Source of the DNA: Elymus sibiricus
Taxonomy: Eukaryota > Streptophyta > Magnoliopsida > Poales > Poaceae
Length of the DNA stretch: 64,000 bases
Direction: 5' to 3'
Assembly: GCA_039707655.1 (NCBI GenBank)
Contig: CM077665.1
Location: 307,954,486-308,018,485, forward strand
In this document: positions 33,501-45,061 of the stretch, piece by piece
Layout: each line of letters begins with the position of its first letter
How positions within the stretch are numbered: the first letter of the stretch is position 1
Program-made: the position numbers and the translations under genes
The notes under the pieces: model-generated
What the model saw: only the letters and a program-made list of their open reading frames with translations
The model's database searches: none
What the model was told of the DNA's origin: nothing

Positions 33501-33568
33501 GAACGCCGCCGTGCTGAAGATGAGGAAGAAGAAGGCGGGCGTCAAGCCGAAGGCGTCTCCCGACGCAC
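33501..33568 (+). pseudogene. Antisense ORF of element D, exon 2, first part
   Basis: Encodes a basic stretch (NAAVLKMRKKKAGVKPKAS) that could be a nuclear localisation signal. Cut by element H at 33568; the exon continues at 43854. Confidence 0.65.
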
Positions 33569-35095
33569 TGATACGTCCATTTTGCATCATGCTTTTATAT
33601 CTATATTTATTGCATTGTGGGCTGTTAATACACATTATGGCACAATACTTATGCCTTTTCTCTCTTATTTTACAAGGTTTACATGAAGAGCGAGAATGCC
33701 GGCAGCTGGAATTCTGGACTGGAAAAGGAGCAAATCTGAGATACCTATTCTGCACAACTTCAAAAGTCCTAAAAATCTACGGAGAATTATTTTGGAATAT
33801 ATAAAAAATACTGGGCGAAGAAAATACCAGAGGAGACCCACCAGGCAGCCACAAGCCTGCAGGGCGCGCCCTACCCCCCAGGGCGCGCCCTAGTGGCTTG
33901 TGGGGCCCGTGGCAGGTCTCCGGTGCCCATCTTCTGCTATATGGAGGGTTTTGACCTGAAAAAAAAAATCAAAAGGGAGCTTTCGGGACGAAGCGCCGCC
34001 GTCTCGAGGCGGAACCTGGGCAGAACCAATCTAGCGCTCCGACGGGGCTGTTCTGCCGGGGAAACTTCCCTCCAGGAGGGGGAAATCGAAGCCATCGTCA
34101 TCACCAACGATCCTCTCATCGAGAGGGGGTCAATCTCCATCAACATCTTCATCAGCACCATCTCCTCTCCAAACCCTAGTTCACCTCTTGTATCCGATCT
34201 TTGTCTCAAACCTCAGATTGGTACCTGTGGGTTGCTAGTAGTGTTGATTACTCCTTGTAGTTGATGCTAGTTGGTTTACTTGGTGGAAGATCATATGTTC
34301 AGATCCTTAATGATAATTAATAATCCTATGATTATGAACATTAATATGCTTAGTGAGTAGTTACGTTTGTTCCTGAGGACATGGGATAAGTCTTGTTATA
34401 AGTAATCATGTGAATTTGGTATTCGTTCGATATTTTGATGAGATGTATGTTGTCTCTCCTCTAGTGGTGTTATGTGAACGTCGACTACATAACACTTCAC
34501 CATTGTTTGGGCCTAGAGGAAGGCATTGGGAAGTAATAAGTAGATGATGGGTTGCTAGAGTGACTGAAGCTTAAACCCTAGTTTATGCGTTGCTTCGTAA
34601 GGGGCTGATTTGGATCCACATGTTTCATGCTATGGTTAGATTTATCTTAATTCTTCTTTCGTAGTTGTGGATGCTTGCGAGAGGGGTTAATCATAAGTGG
34701 GAGGTTTGTCCAAGTAAGGGCAGCACCCAAGCACCAATCCACCCACATATCAAATTATCAAAGTAATGAACGCGAATCGTATGAGCATGATGAAAACTAG
34801 CTTGACAGAAATTCCCATGTGTCCTCGGGAGCGCTTTGCTTTATATAAGAGTTTGTCCAGGCTTGTCCTTTGCTATAAAAGGGATTGGGACACCTTGCTG
34901 CACCTTTGTTACATTTGGTACTTGCTACCCGTTACGAATTATCCTATCACAAAACTATCTGTTACTGATAATTTCAGTGCTTGCAGAGAATACCTTACTG
35001 AAAACCGCTTGTCATTTCCTTCTGCTCCTCGTTGGGTTCGATACTCTTACTTATCGAAAGGACTACGATAGATCCCCTATACTTGTGGGTCATCA
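33569..35095 (+). repeat. 5' LTR of element H (1527 bp)
   Basis: TGATACGTCCATTTTGC ... GTGGGTCATCA. Carries the CCACAAGCC/GGCTTGTGG palindromic block with two AGGGCGCGCCCT cores (33849-33903) and CTATATGG at 33937-33944. Confidence 0.93.
33849..33903. promoter_or_regulatory. GGCGCGCC palindromic block in the LTR of element H
   Basis: CCACAAGCC (33849-33857), AGGGCGCGCCCT (33861-33872 and 33880-33891) and GGCTTGTGG (33895-33903). A TATA-like CTATATGG follows 34 nt later. The 3' LTR has the same block near 42605-42659. Confidence 0.65.
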
Positions 35096-35106
35096 AGACT
35101 CTTTTC

Positions 35107-35124
35107 TGGCGCCGTTGCCAGGGA
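35107..35124 (+). other. Primer-binding site of element H (tRNA-Asp type)
   Basis: TGGCGCCGTTGCCAGGGA, 11 nt inside the 5' LTR edge; one base from the element B site. Confidence 0.85.
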
Positions 35125-35200
35125 GTGAAGCGCCTTTGGTGAGTGGAACTTGGTAAGAAAAATTTATATAGTGTGCTGAAATTTACTGTCACTTGTTACT

Positions 35201-36250
35201 ATGGAAAATAATCCTTTGAGGGGCTTGTTCGGGGTATCTTCACCTCGACCAGAAGCACAAAGAGTTGCTCCTAAACCTACTGCACCTACTGAAAATATTT
35301 ATTATGAAATTCCTTCGGGTATGATAGAGAAACTGCTAGCTAATCCTTATGCAGGAGATGGAACACTACATCCTGATTTACATCTAATCTATGTGGATGA
35401 AGTTTGTGGATTATTTAAGCTTACAGGTTTGCCCGAGGATGATGTCAAGAAGAAGGTCTTTCCTTTATCTTTGAAGGAGAAGGCATTGACATGGTATAGG
35501 CTATGTGATGATATTGGATCATGGAACTACAACCGATTGAAATTGGAATTTCATCAGAAGTTTTATCCTATGCATCTGGTTCATCGTGATCGGAATTATA
35601 TTTATAATTTTTGGCCTCGTGAAGGAGAAAGAATCGCTCAAGCTTGGGGGAGGCTAAAGTCAATGTTATATTCATGCCCCAATCATGAGCTCTCAAGAGA
35701 AATTATTATTCAGAATTTTTATGCTCGGCTTTCTCATAATGATCGATCCATGCTCGATACTTCTTGTGGCGGTTCCTTTATGAAGAAGGTATTGAATTCA
35801 AATGGGACTTATTGGAAAGAATTAAACGCAACTCTAAATATTGGGAGCTCGACGAAGGTAATGAGTCAGGTATAAACCTTAAGTTTGATTGTGTTAAATA
35901 CTTTATAGACACCGATGCTTTTCGTGAATTTAGCACTAAATATGGACTTGACTCTGAGATAGTAGCTTCTTTCTGTGAATCTTTTGCTGCTCATGTTGGT
36001 CTCCCTAAGGAGAAGTGGTTTAAATATCATCCTCCCATTGAAGTGAAAGTAGTTGAACCTATTAAAGTTGAAGAAGAGACCATAACTTATAATGTTGATC
36101 CTATTGTTCCTACCGCTTATATTGAGAAACCACCATTCCCTGTTAGTATAAAGGAACATGCTAAAGCTTCAACTGTGGTTCGTAAGAGCTGTACTAGAAC
36201 ACCTACACCCCCTGAACAAATTAAAGTTGAACCTAGTATTTCTATGGTTA
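35201..36250 (+). pseudogene. Gag of element H (frameshifted)
   Basis: ATG 35201 (MENNPLRGLFGVSSPRP), same start as in B. The gag domain runs from about KKKVFPLSLKEKALTWYRL to NFYARLSHNDRSMLDTSCGG. One base is missing near 35790 relative to element B (after FMKK), so the rest is read in a second frame: GIEFKWDLLERIKRNSKYWE, then the helical SFCESFAAHVGLPKEKWFKY and a Val/Glu/Pro-rich linker into protease. No zinc knuckle is visible, as in B. Boundary with protease approximate. Confidence 0.85.
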
Positions 36251-37893
36251 AAGATCTATTGGTTGATAATATTGATGGGCATGTTATTCATTTCTGTGAT
36301 GAAGCTGCTAGAATTGCTAGACCGGATACTAAAGGTAAACATAGACCTATTGTTGGCGTGCCTGTTGTTTCTGTTAAAATAGGAGATCATTGTTATCATG
36401 GCTTGTGTGATATGGGTGCTAGCATGAGTGCAATTCCCTTTTCCTTATACAAAGAAATTATGAATGATATTGCACCAGTTGAACTAGAGGAAATTGATGT
36501 TACCATTAAGCTTGCTAATAAAGACACCATTGCACCAATTGGGATTGTTAGAGATGTTGAAGTCTTGTGTGGGAAAATAAAATATCCTACTGATTTTCTT
36601 GTTCTTGGTTCCCCACAAGATGATTTTTGTCCCATTATATTTGGTAGACCTTTCTTGAATACTGTTAATGCTAGGATAGACTGTGAGAAAGAAACTGTTA
36701 CTGTAAGTTTTGGGGATGTGTCTCATGAGTTCAATTTCTCTAAATTTCGTAGACAACCCCATGACAAAGAATTGCCTAGTAAAGATGAAATTATTGGTCT
36801 TGCTTCTATTGATGTACCTCCTACCGATCCTTTAGAACAATATTTGCTAGACCATGAAAACGATATGCATATGAATGAAAGGAATGAAATAGATAGGATT
36901 TTCTTTGATCAGCAGCCTATTTTGAAACACAACCTACCTGTTGAAATACTTGGGGACCCCCCTCCACCCAAGGGTGATCCCGTGTGTGAGCTTAAACAAT
37001 TACCTGATACTTTGAAATATGCTTATCTTGATGAAAAGGAGATATATCCTGTTATTATTAGTGCTAACCTTTCAGAGCATGAAGAAAAGAGATTATTGAA
37101 AACTCTGAGGAAGCACCATGCTGCTATTGGATATAGTCTTGATGATCTTAAGGGCATTAGTCCCACTCTATGCCAGCATAAAATTAATATGGAGCCTGAT
37201 GCTAAACCAGTTGTTGATCACCAACGACGGTTGAATCCTAAAATGAAAGAAGTGGTAAGAAATGAAATACTAAAGCTTCTGGAGGCAGGTATAATTTATC
37301 CTATTGTTGATAGTAGATGGGTTAGTCCCGTTCATTGTGTTCCTAAGAAAGGAGGTATTACCGTTGTTCCTAATGATAAAAATGAATTGATCCCGCAAAG
37401 AATTGTTACAGGATATAGAATGGTAATTGATTTTAGGAAGTTAAATAAAGCTACTAGGAAAGATCATTACTCTCTACCTTTTATAGATCAAATGTTAGAA
37501 AGACTATCCAAACACACACATTTTTGCTTTCTAGATGGATATTCTGGTTTCTCTCAAATACCTGTGTCAAAAGAGGATCAAGAAAAGACCACTTTTACTT
37601 GCCCTTTCGGTACCTTTGCTTATAGACGTATGCCTTTTGGTTTATGCAATGCACCTGCTACCATTCAAAGATGTATGATGGCTATATTCTCTGACTTTTG
37701 TGAAAAGATTGTTGAGGTTTTCATGGATGATTTTTCCGTTTACGGAACTTCTTTTGATGATTGCTTGAGCAACCTTGATCGAGTTTTGCAGAGATGTGAA
37801 GAAACTAATCTTGTCTTGAACTGGGAAAAGTGCCACTTTATGGTTAATGAAGGTATTGTCTTGGGGACACAAGATTTCCGAAAGAGGTATTGA
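36251..37893 (+). pseudogene. Protease and reverse transcriptase of element H
   Basis: Protease active site CDMGASMSAIPFSLYKEI (about 36408) with the IFGRPFLNTVNARIDCE landmark. RT: NEILKLLEAGIIYPIVDSRW, WVSPVHCVPKKGGITVVPND, YRMVIDFRKLNKATRKDHYS, YSGFSQIPVSKEDQEKTTF, RRMPFGLCNAPATIQRCM and the catalytic FMDD at about 37720-37731 (VFMDDFSVYG). An extra A near 37869 shifts the frame just after NEGIVLG, so the RT thumb is read in the next segment. This is the least damaged RT of the gypsy elements here. Confidence 0.9.
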
Positions 37894-39906
37894 AGTTGAT
37901 AAAGCTAAAGTTGATGCTATTGAAAAAATGCCGTGCCCTATGGACATAAGAGGTATAAGAAGTTTCCTTGGTCATGCTGGTTTCTATAGGAGGTTTATTA
38001 AAGACTTCTCTAAGATTTCTAGGCCTCTCACTAATCTTTTGCAAAAAGATGTTCCATTCGTTTTTGATGATGATTGTGTAGAAGCATTTGAAATTCTTAA
38101 GAATGCCTTGATTTCCGCACCTATTGTTCAACCACCTGATTGGAACCTACCCTTTGAAATTATGTGTGATGCTAGTGATTATGCTGTTGGTGCTGTTCTA
38201 GGACAAAGAGTTGATAAGAAATTGAATGTTATTCATTATGCTAGTAAAACTCTAGACAGTGCTCAAAGAAATTATGCTACTACTGAAAAGGAATTTTTAG
38301 CGGTTGTGTTTGCTTGTGATAAGTTCAGACCTTATATTGTTGATTCCAAAGTAACTGTTCACACCGATCATGCTGCTATTAAATACCTTATGGAAAAGAA
38401 ACATGCTAAACCTAGACTTATTAGATGGGTTCTTCTGCTACAAGAATTTGATTTGCATATTATTGATAGAAAGGGTGCTGACAACCCTGTAGTAGACAAC
38501 TTGTCTAGATTAGAAAATGTTCTTGATGACCCACTACCAATTGATGATAGCTTTCCTGATGAACAATTAGCTATCATAAATGCTTCGCGTAATGCTCCAT
38601 GGTATGCTGATTATGCTAATTACATTGTTGCTAAATTTATACCGCCTAGTTTCACATACCAACAAAAGAAAAAGTTCTTCTATGATTTAAGACATTACTT
38701 TTGGGATGATCCACACCTTTATAAAGAAGGAGTTGATGGTATTATTAGACGTTGTGTACCTGAGCATGAACAGGAACAGATCCTACGCAAGTGTCACTCC
38801 GAGGCCTATGGGGGACACCGCGCTGGAGATAGAACTGCACACAAGGTATTACAATCTGGTTTTTATTGGCCTACTCTCTTCAAGGATGCTCGTAAGTTTG
38901 TCTTGTCTTGTGATGAATGTCAAAGAATTGGTAATATTAGTAGACGTCAGGAAATGCCTATGAATTACTCTCTTGTCATTGAACCATTTGATGTTTGGGG
39001 TTTTGATTATATGGGACCTTTTCTGCAATCTAATGGGTATACACATATTCTTGTTGATGTTGATTACGTTACTAAGTGGGTAGAAGCTATTCCAACTAGT
39101 AGCGCTAATCATAACACTTCTATTAAAATGCTTAAAGATATTTAATGACTGATGGTGGTTCACACTTTATTCATGGTGCTTTTCGTAAATTGCTTGCTAA
39201 GTATGATGTTAATCATAGAATTGCATCTCCATATCACCCTCAGTCTAGTGGTCAAGTAGAATTGAGCAATAGAGAAATTAAATTGATCTTACAGAAGACC
39301 GTTAATAGATCTAGAAAGAATTGGTCTAAGAAACTTGATGATGCATTATGGGCTTATAGAACAGCTTATAAAAACCCTATGGGTATGTCTCCGTATAAGA
39401 TGGTTTATGGTAAAGCATGTCACTTACCTCTAGAGCTAGAACTTAAAGCTTATTGGGCAATTAAAGAGCTCAACTATGATTTCAAACTTGCTGGTGAGAA
39501 GAGGTTATTTGACATTAGCTCACTTGATGAATGGAGAACCCAGGCCTATGAGAATGCCAAGTTGTTTAAAGAAAATGTTAAGAGATGGCATGATAGAAGG
39601 ATACAAAAGCGTGAATTCAATGTAGGTGATCATGTCTTGCTATAAAATTCTCGTTTAAGATTTTTTGCAGGAAAACTTCTCTCTAAATGGGAAGGGCCTT
39701 ATATTATCGAGGAAGTATATCATTTCGGTGCCATCAAGATCAACAACGCTGAAGGCACAAACCCGAAGGTGGTAAACGGGCAAAGAATCAAACATTATAT
39801 CTCAGGTACTCCCATAAATGTCGAAACCAATATTATCAATACCATAACTCCGGAGGAGTACATTAGGGAGACCTACCAGAACATTTCAGACTCTGAAAAG
39901 GAATAG
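37894..39906 (+). pseudogene. RT end, RNase H and integrase of element H
   Basis: Read in frame from about 37870: [20 protein letters not shown] and [20 protein letters not shown] (RT thumb); RNase H with [40 protein letters not shown] and [20 protein letters not shown]; integrase with [16 protein letters not shown]...CDECQ, Asp in GFDYMGPF, Asp in TDGGSHF and Glu in [13 protein letters not shown] deletion of 31 nt at about 39137, relative to B, removes the FPRFGVPRYL-type segment between the catalytic Asps and creates a stop. A TAA at 39643-39645 replaces a Phe codon present in B; the C-terminal GPYIIEEV domain then runs to 39906. Confidence 0.9.
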
Positions 39907-40025
39907 GTATGTGGTACGGTAAGCAAACCAACTCCAAAATTTTTCCAATAGCAATTTTTCTCCGTTTTAGGATATTTAAAAAATTAGGAAAATTTAAAGT
40001 AGTCCGAAAAGTGCACGAGGAGGCG

Positions 40026-40076
40026 ACAAGCCAGGAGGGCGCGCCCTACCCCCCTGGGCGTGCCCTAGTGGCTTGT
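40026..40076. promoter_or_regulatory. LTR-like GGCGCGCC block upstream of the 3' ORF of element H
   Basis: ACAAGCC (40026-40032), AGGGCGCGCCCT (40036-40047), a degenerate GGGCGTGCCCT, and GGCTTGT (40070-40076). Nearly the same block as in H's LTR, placed between integrase and the 3' ORF. Confidence 0.65.
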
Positions 40077-40144
40077 GGCCACCCCGTGTACCCTCCGGAC
40101 TCCGTTTTCTTGTGGTATATTCCTTCGGGTCGGTAAAAATTCAT

Positions 40145-40152
40145 TATATAAT
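40145..40152 (+). promoter_or_regulatory. TATA box upstream of the 3' ORF of element H
   Basis: TATATAAT, about 85-90 nt before the ATG at 40235 and 70 nt after the palindromic block; same spacing as in element B. Confidence 0.55.
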
Positions 40153-40234
40153 CTCCCGAAGGTTTTGATCTTCGTATCACGACAACACCTCCTGTTTTTG
40201 CTTTGAGCTGTTTCTGTAGGAGATTTAGATCAAC

Positions 40235-40757
40235 ATGACGTCCCCAAGTGCTTCGAAGGACAAGTTCTTCCAGAAGGTCATCAACCCCTAACTTGCGGAG
40301 GTGCTACAACACCCTCAAACCATTGAGATGCGCAAGGGGGTGCTGCACATCCGTGATGTTGAGGGGCCCAAGAAGACCGGAAGCGTGGAGACAAGACTCG
40401 AAGCAATGGAGCAACAAGTTTTCAAGTGCCAAGGGATGGTGGAACGAGGACTTAATGCCAATCACATGATGAGCGCGGAGTTTACCCATAAGCACAATCT
40501 TGACGCCAAGGATATCAGAGAGCACATCTTCAAGCTTTACGAGAAAATCGAGCATCTCCAAGCCCAGATCTATGACCTGCAAAACCAAAACTGTGAGTAT
40601 GAATACAGATTTAAGAGAATGAGTTTGGCTGCCGATTTGAGGATCCCGGAGACTCGTTCATCTTTACGATGGTGAGCCTATGCCTTGCAAGACGGAGGAC
40701 AAGACTCCAACCTCATCAACAACTCCAACATCACCACCTCCGAAGCAAGACGACTAA
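40235..40757 (+). pseudogene. 3' ORF of element H: coiled-coil protein of unknown function
   Basis: Homologue of the element B ORF at 10439-10980. ATG 40235 (MTSPSASKDKFFQKVINP); a TAA near 40289 stands where B has Tyr. It then reads LAEVLQHPQTIEMRKGVLHI, VEGPKKTGSVETRLEAMEQQ, and helical IFKLYEKIEHLQAQIYDLQN. A frameshift near 40660 moves into DGEPMPCKTEDKTPTSSTTP and a Pro-rich end stopping at about 40757. The blocks shared with B, on both sides of the frameshifts, show that it was once translated. Unknown family; no membrane or metal-binding motif. Confidence 0.6.
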
Positions 40758-40791
40758 ACACATGGTATGGGCACTCCCCTTGGCTTGTGCC

Positions 40792-40804
40792 AAGCTTGGG
40801 GGAG
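40792..40804 (+). other. Second, internal polypurine-like motif of element H
   Basis: AAGCTTGGGGGAG about 35 nt after the 3' ORF, identical to the LTR-adjacent tract at 42311-42323. Confidence 0.6.
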
Positions 40805-42310
40805 GTGCCCCGGTATCGTATCACCATCACATCTTTTACTTTTATCATTTTTCTTAGTTCGATCCTTTTGGTTATATCTTGATCTAGTAGAATAAAGTTT
40901 TCGTGTGATCTAGTTTTGAGTTTTGCTTTATGTTCCCCCTATGTAAGCAAGTCCGAGAGTTATATAATAAAGAGTAGTTTTGAGTGGAGGGCTTTGCTTG
41001 TTTGCTATGATCTTGAGAAAAAGAAATAGAAATACGTATAGAATAAAAGCAAAGAGTACATATGATGATTTTATGGGGAGTGATGACTTCACATATAAGA
41101 AGTATGTCGATTGAAATTCGTTGTGAGTTGATAAACATAGCTATTGGTCATTGTGGCAATTAAAAGGAAGTGATAAAGAAAGAGAGGTTCACATATAAAT
41201 ATATTATCTTGGACAACTTTTATGATTGTGATCACTCATTAAAATATTTTATGCTAAAGAGTTGATGTTGGACAAGGAAGACAACATAATGAGTTATGTT
41301 TGCTTATTTCCGAATAGAAGTTATATGTTATGGATCCTTCAATATGTGACGCTTGTTTCCACCCCATACTAGCCAAACTTCCGCACCAAGTAGAGATACT
41401 ACTTGTGCATCGAAACACCCTTAAACCAGTTTTGCCATGAGAGTCCACCATACCTACCTATGGATTGAGTAAGATCCTTCAAGTAAGTTCTCATCGGTGC
41501 AAGCAATAAAAATTGCTCTCTAAATATGTGTGATCTATTAGTGTGAGGAAAATAAACTTTATACGAACTTGTGATATGGAAGAAATAAAAGCGACGCACT
41601 GCATAATAAAGTTCTCTATCACAAGGGGCAATATAAAGTGACGTTCTTTTGCATTAAGGGATTGTGCATCCAACTATAAAAGCGCATAACAACCTCTGCT
41701 TCCCTCTGCGAAGGGCCTATCTGTTACTTTTATTTTCTAGTACTTACCTTTATGTAAGAGTCATGGTGATCCTCATCACTTCCTTTATTTCGCCTTTATC
41801 TTTTGGCAAGCGTCATGTGTTGGGGAATGATCTAGACACATATATCCACTCGGAAGTGGGTGAGCATGAGTTATTTCTGTTGACATTACCCTTGAGGTAA
41901 ATAGTTGGGAGGCAATACTATAAGCCCCTATCTTTCTCTGTGTTTGATTGAAACTTTGACCTCATAGGTACCGCGTGAGTGTTAGCAATTATGAAAGACT
42001 AAAAGATGATTGAGTATGTGGATTTGCTTTACGAGCTGTTATATTGACTCTTTCCTACGTTATGATAAATTGGAATTGCCTCAATGACTGAGATCATAGT
42101 TTGTTGGTTCTCAATAGAGTTATTGATTCATACTTTACCTTGTGAATGAATTGTTACTTCAGCATAAGGAATTATATGTCAATATATGTTGCTGTTCTAA
42201 AGATGATCATGATGCCTTCCTGTCCGTATTTTATTTTATCAACACCTCTATCTCTAAACATGTGGGCATATTTATCGATTTCGGCTTTCGCTTGAGGACA
42301 AGCGAGGTCT
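40805..42310 (+). other. 3' untranslated stretch of element H
   Basis: About 1.5 kb of AT-rich sequence collinear with B 8871-10390; no gene supported. Confidence 0.65.
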
Positions 42311-42323
42311 AAGCTTGGGGGAG
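42311..42323 (+). other. Polypurine tract of element H
   Basis: AAGCTTGGGGGAG, one base before the 3' LTR. Confidence 0.88.
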
Positions 42324-42324
42324 T

Positions 42325-43848
42325 TGATACGTCCATTTCGCATCATGCTTTTATATCTATATTTATTGCATTGTGGGCTGTTAATACACATTATGGTACA
42401 ATACTTATGCCTTTTCTCTCTTATTTTACAAGGTTTACATGAAGAGGGAGAATGCCGGCAGCTGGAATTCTGGACTGGAAAAGGAGCAAATCTGAGATAC
42501 CTATTCTGCACAACTCCAAAAGTCCTGAAAATCTACGGAGAATTATTTTGGAATATATAAAAAATACTGGGCGAAGAAAATACTAGAGGGGACCCACCAG
42601 GCATCCACAAGCCTGCAGGGTGCGCCCTGCCCCCCAGGGCGCGCCCTAGTGGCTTGTGGGGCCCCTGGCAGGTCTCCGGTGCCCATCTTCTACTATATGG
42701 AGGGTTTTGACCTGAAAAAAATCAGAAGGGAGCTTTCGGGACGAAGCGCCACCGTCTCGAGGCGGAACCTGGGCAGAACCAATCTAGGGCTCCGGCGGAG
42801 CTGTTCTGCTGGGGAAACTTCCCTCCCGGAGGGGGAAATCGAAGCCATCGTCATCACCAACGATCCTCTCATCGAGAGGGGGTCAATCTCGATCAACATC
42901 TTCATCAGCACCTTCTCCTCTCCAAACCCTAGTTCATCTCTTGTATCCGATCTTTGTCTCAAACCTCAGATTGGTACCTGTGTGTTGCTAGTAGTGTTGA
43001 TTATTCCTTGTAGTTGATGCTAGTTGGTTTACTTGGTGGAAGATCATATGTTCAGATCCTTAATGATAATTAATACTCCTCTGATTATGAACATTAATAT
43101 GCTTTGTGAGTAGTTACGTTTGTTCCTGAGGACATGGGATAAGTCTTGTTATAAGTAATCATGTGAATTTGGTATTCGTTCGATATTTTGATGAGATGTA
43201 TGTTGTCTCTCCTCTAGTGGTGTTATGTGAACGTCGACTACATAACACTTCACCATTGTTTGGGCCTAGAGGAAGGCACTGGGAAGTAATAAGTAGATGA
43301 TGGGTTGCTAGAGTGACAGAAGCTTAAACCCTAGTTTATGCGTTGCTTCGTAAGGGGCTGATTTGGATCCACATGTTTCATGCTATGGTTAGATTTATCT
43401 TAATTCTTCTTTCGTAGTTGCAGATGCTTGCCAGAGGGGTTAATCATAAGTGGGAGGTTTGTCCAAGTAAGGGCAGCACCCAAGCACCGATCCACCCATA
43501 TATCAAATTATCAAAGTAACGGACGCGAATCATATGAGCATGATGAAAACTAGCTTGACAGAAATTCCCATGTGTCCTTGGGAGCGCTTTGCTTTATATA
43601 AGAGTTTGTCCAGGCTTGTCCTTTGCTATAAAAGGGATTGGGCCACCTTGCTGCACCTTTGTTACATTTGTTACTTGCTACCCGTTACGAATTATCCTAT
43701 CACAAAACTATCTGTTACCGATAATTTCAGTGCTTGCAGAGAATACCTTACTGAAAACCGCTTGTCATTTCCTTCTGCTCCTCATTGGGTTCGACACTCT
43801 TACTTATCGAAAGGACTACGATAGATCCCCTATACTTGTGGGTCATCA
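42325..43848 (+). repeat. 3' LTR of element H (1524 bp)
   Basis: TGATACGTCCATTTCGC ... GGGTCATCA, collinear with the 5' LTR. Followed by CACAC, the imperfect copy of the CGCAC before the element. Confidence 0.93.
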
Positions 43849-43853
43849 CACAC

Positions 43854-45061
43854 CGCCCGCTCCTGTCGTCCCGCCGTCGCCTGGCGAGGCGCCTGCCACC
43901 GAGGGGGTGGGGGCTTGTGAGGCAACCCTCCTGGTCGCTGCCGCGGAGCCCCCCGAGCCCCCAATGCCTGTTGGCGCGGTCGCTCCTGCCCTCGAGGGCG
44001 CGTTGGTGCCGCAGTCCGGAGGACCAGCCCCCGAGGGCCAGCCACTCGTCGATCAGTCAGTATCCGTCTTGCCCGTGGTCGCTGCGCAGCCTCCGGAGTC
44101 TCCTGCTCCTCTTGCTGCTGTCTTCTGGGAGACACCGCCTGTGATCATGCAGGTGACTCTTCCAGAGGAGGTCTTGACGCCTTTGTCGCGCGGCCTCGAC
44201 GTCTTGGACGAGGCCTTCACTGCTCTGGGTCAAGTTCGGGACGCCCTCGCGGGTACCGACGATCACCTCGCGAGTGGGCGCCTGGGGCTCCTCTCCGGGT
44301 GGCTCCAGGCCAACGCCTCTGCCATGGCAGTCTGGGGCCAGGCCGAGGCCACCATGGCGAAGAGCGAGAAGGAGGCCACGTCAGCCAAGGCAGCCCGCGA
44401 GGCGGCGCTGACCGACGCGGCGTCTGCTGTTGGGCGTTGTGAAGAGGCGGAGTCCCGCTTGAAGGTTCTTCAGGAGGAGAAGTCTGCGCTTGTGGAGCAG
44501 CTGCGTCAGCAGGGGGAAGCCTTCAAGACTTGCAAGGCCTAGCTTGCCGATCAGGACTCTGAGCTGAGCCAGGCGACGGCCGACCATGCCACGGCACGAG
44601 AGCGCCTGGACGCGCGGGAAAGGGAGGTTGCCCTGGAAAAGGCCCGGCTCGAAACCAGGGAAAGGGCTCTAACTGATGCCAAGGAGAGAAAGGCCGCGGA
44701 GCTGAGCGCCCTTCCCGCCGCCGAGCTCAGGCTTCGCCAGGCGCTCCACTCCCTCTGCCGGGAGGGGTTTACGGAACCCCTGGTGGCTCCGAAGAGCGGC
44801 TTCGCGGAGCTCGCCTCAAAGCTTGTCGAGGCGCTGGAGGGCGCCATTGCCAAGGTGGAGGGCGTCTTGGAGAGCGAGTGCCGCGACCTCTTTTCTGAGG
44901 CCGCGATGCGCGTCTTCAGCCACCGTCACCTTTGCGAGCCGGGGTTTGACTTCGACTCCGTGATCCACCCGGTCGCCCCCGAGGTCCGCAACAGCACTAC
45001 GTCGGCAGTGAAGGGCGCTGGTGAAGAAGTTCACCCGCGTCGCCATTCCTCCGCCTTCTGA
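43854..45061 (+). pseudogene. Antisense ORF of element D, exon 2, main part (coiled coil and conserved C-terminus)
   Basis: Resumes after H. A Pro/Ala/Val-rich region (to about 44150) leads to LPEEVLTPLSRGLDVLDEAF, then a long Ala/Glu/Arg-rich helical region (about 44340-44720; for example CEEAESRLKVLQEEKSALVE and ARERLDAREREVALEKARLE) typical of a coiled coil. One in-frame TAG at 44540-44542. The C-terminal region KLVEALEGAIAKVEGVLESE CRDLF matches the equivalent end in element C (VVEALETGVSRVNADSESN...RDLL). Stop at 45061. Strongly GC-rich, unlike the surrounding Athila elements. Confidence 0.7.

Larger units (their letters stand above)
33569..43848 (+). mobile_element. Element H: Athila-group Ty3/gypsy retrotransposon, uninterrupted (10,280 bp)
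   Basis: Same family as element B, plus strand, free of insertions: 5' LTR 33569-35095, tRNA-Asp primer site, gag, protease-RT, RNase H-integrase, internal promoter-like block, coiled-coil 3' ORF, 3' untranslated stretch, polypurine tract and 3' LTR 42325-43848. The flanking five bases are CGCAC (33564-33568) and CACAC (43849-43853), one mismatch. LTRs differ by only about three positions in the first 130 bp, so it is young, but the coding frame already has two frameshifts and a 31-nt deletion. Confidence 0.93.

Noticed and set aside
43589..43850. A plus-strand frame starting in the 3' LTR of H and running into the antisense ORF of D
   Set aside because: The frame crosses the element boundary at 43848 by chance. 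The real exon resumes at 43854; the LTR part is not coding.
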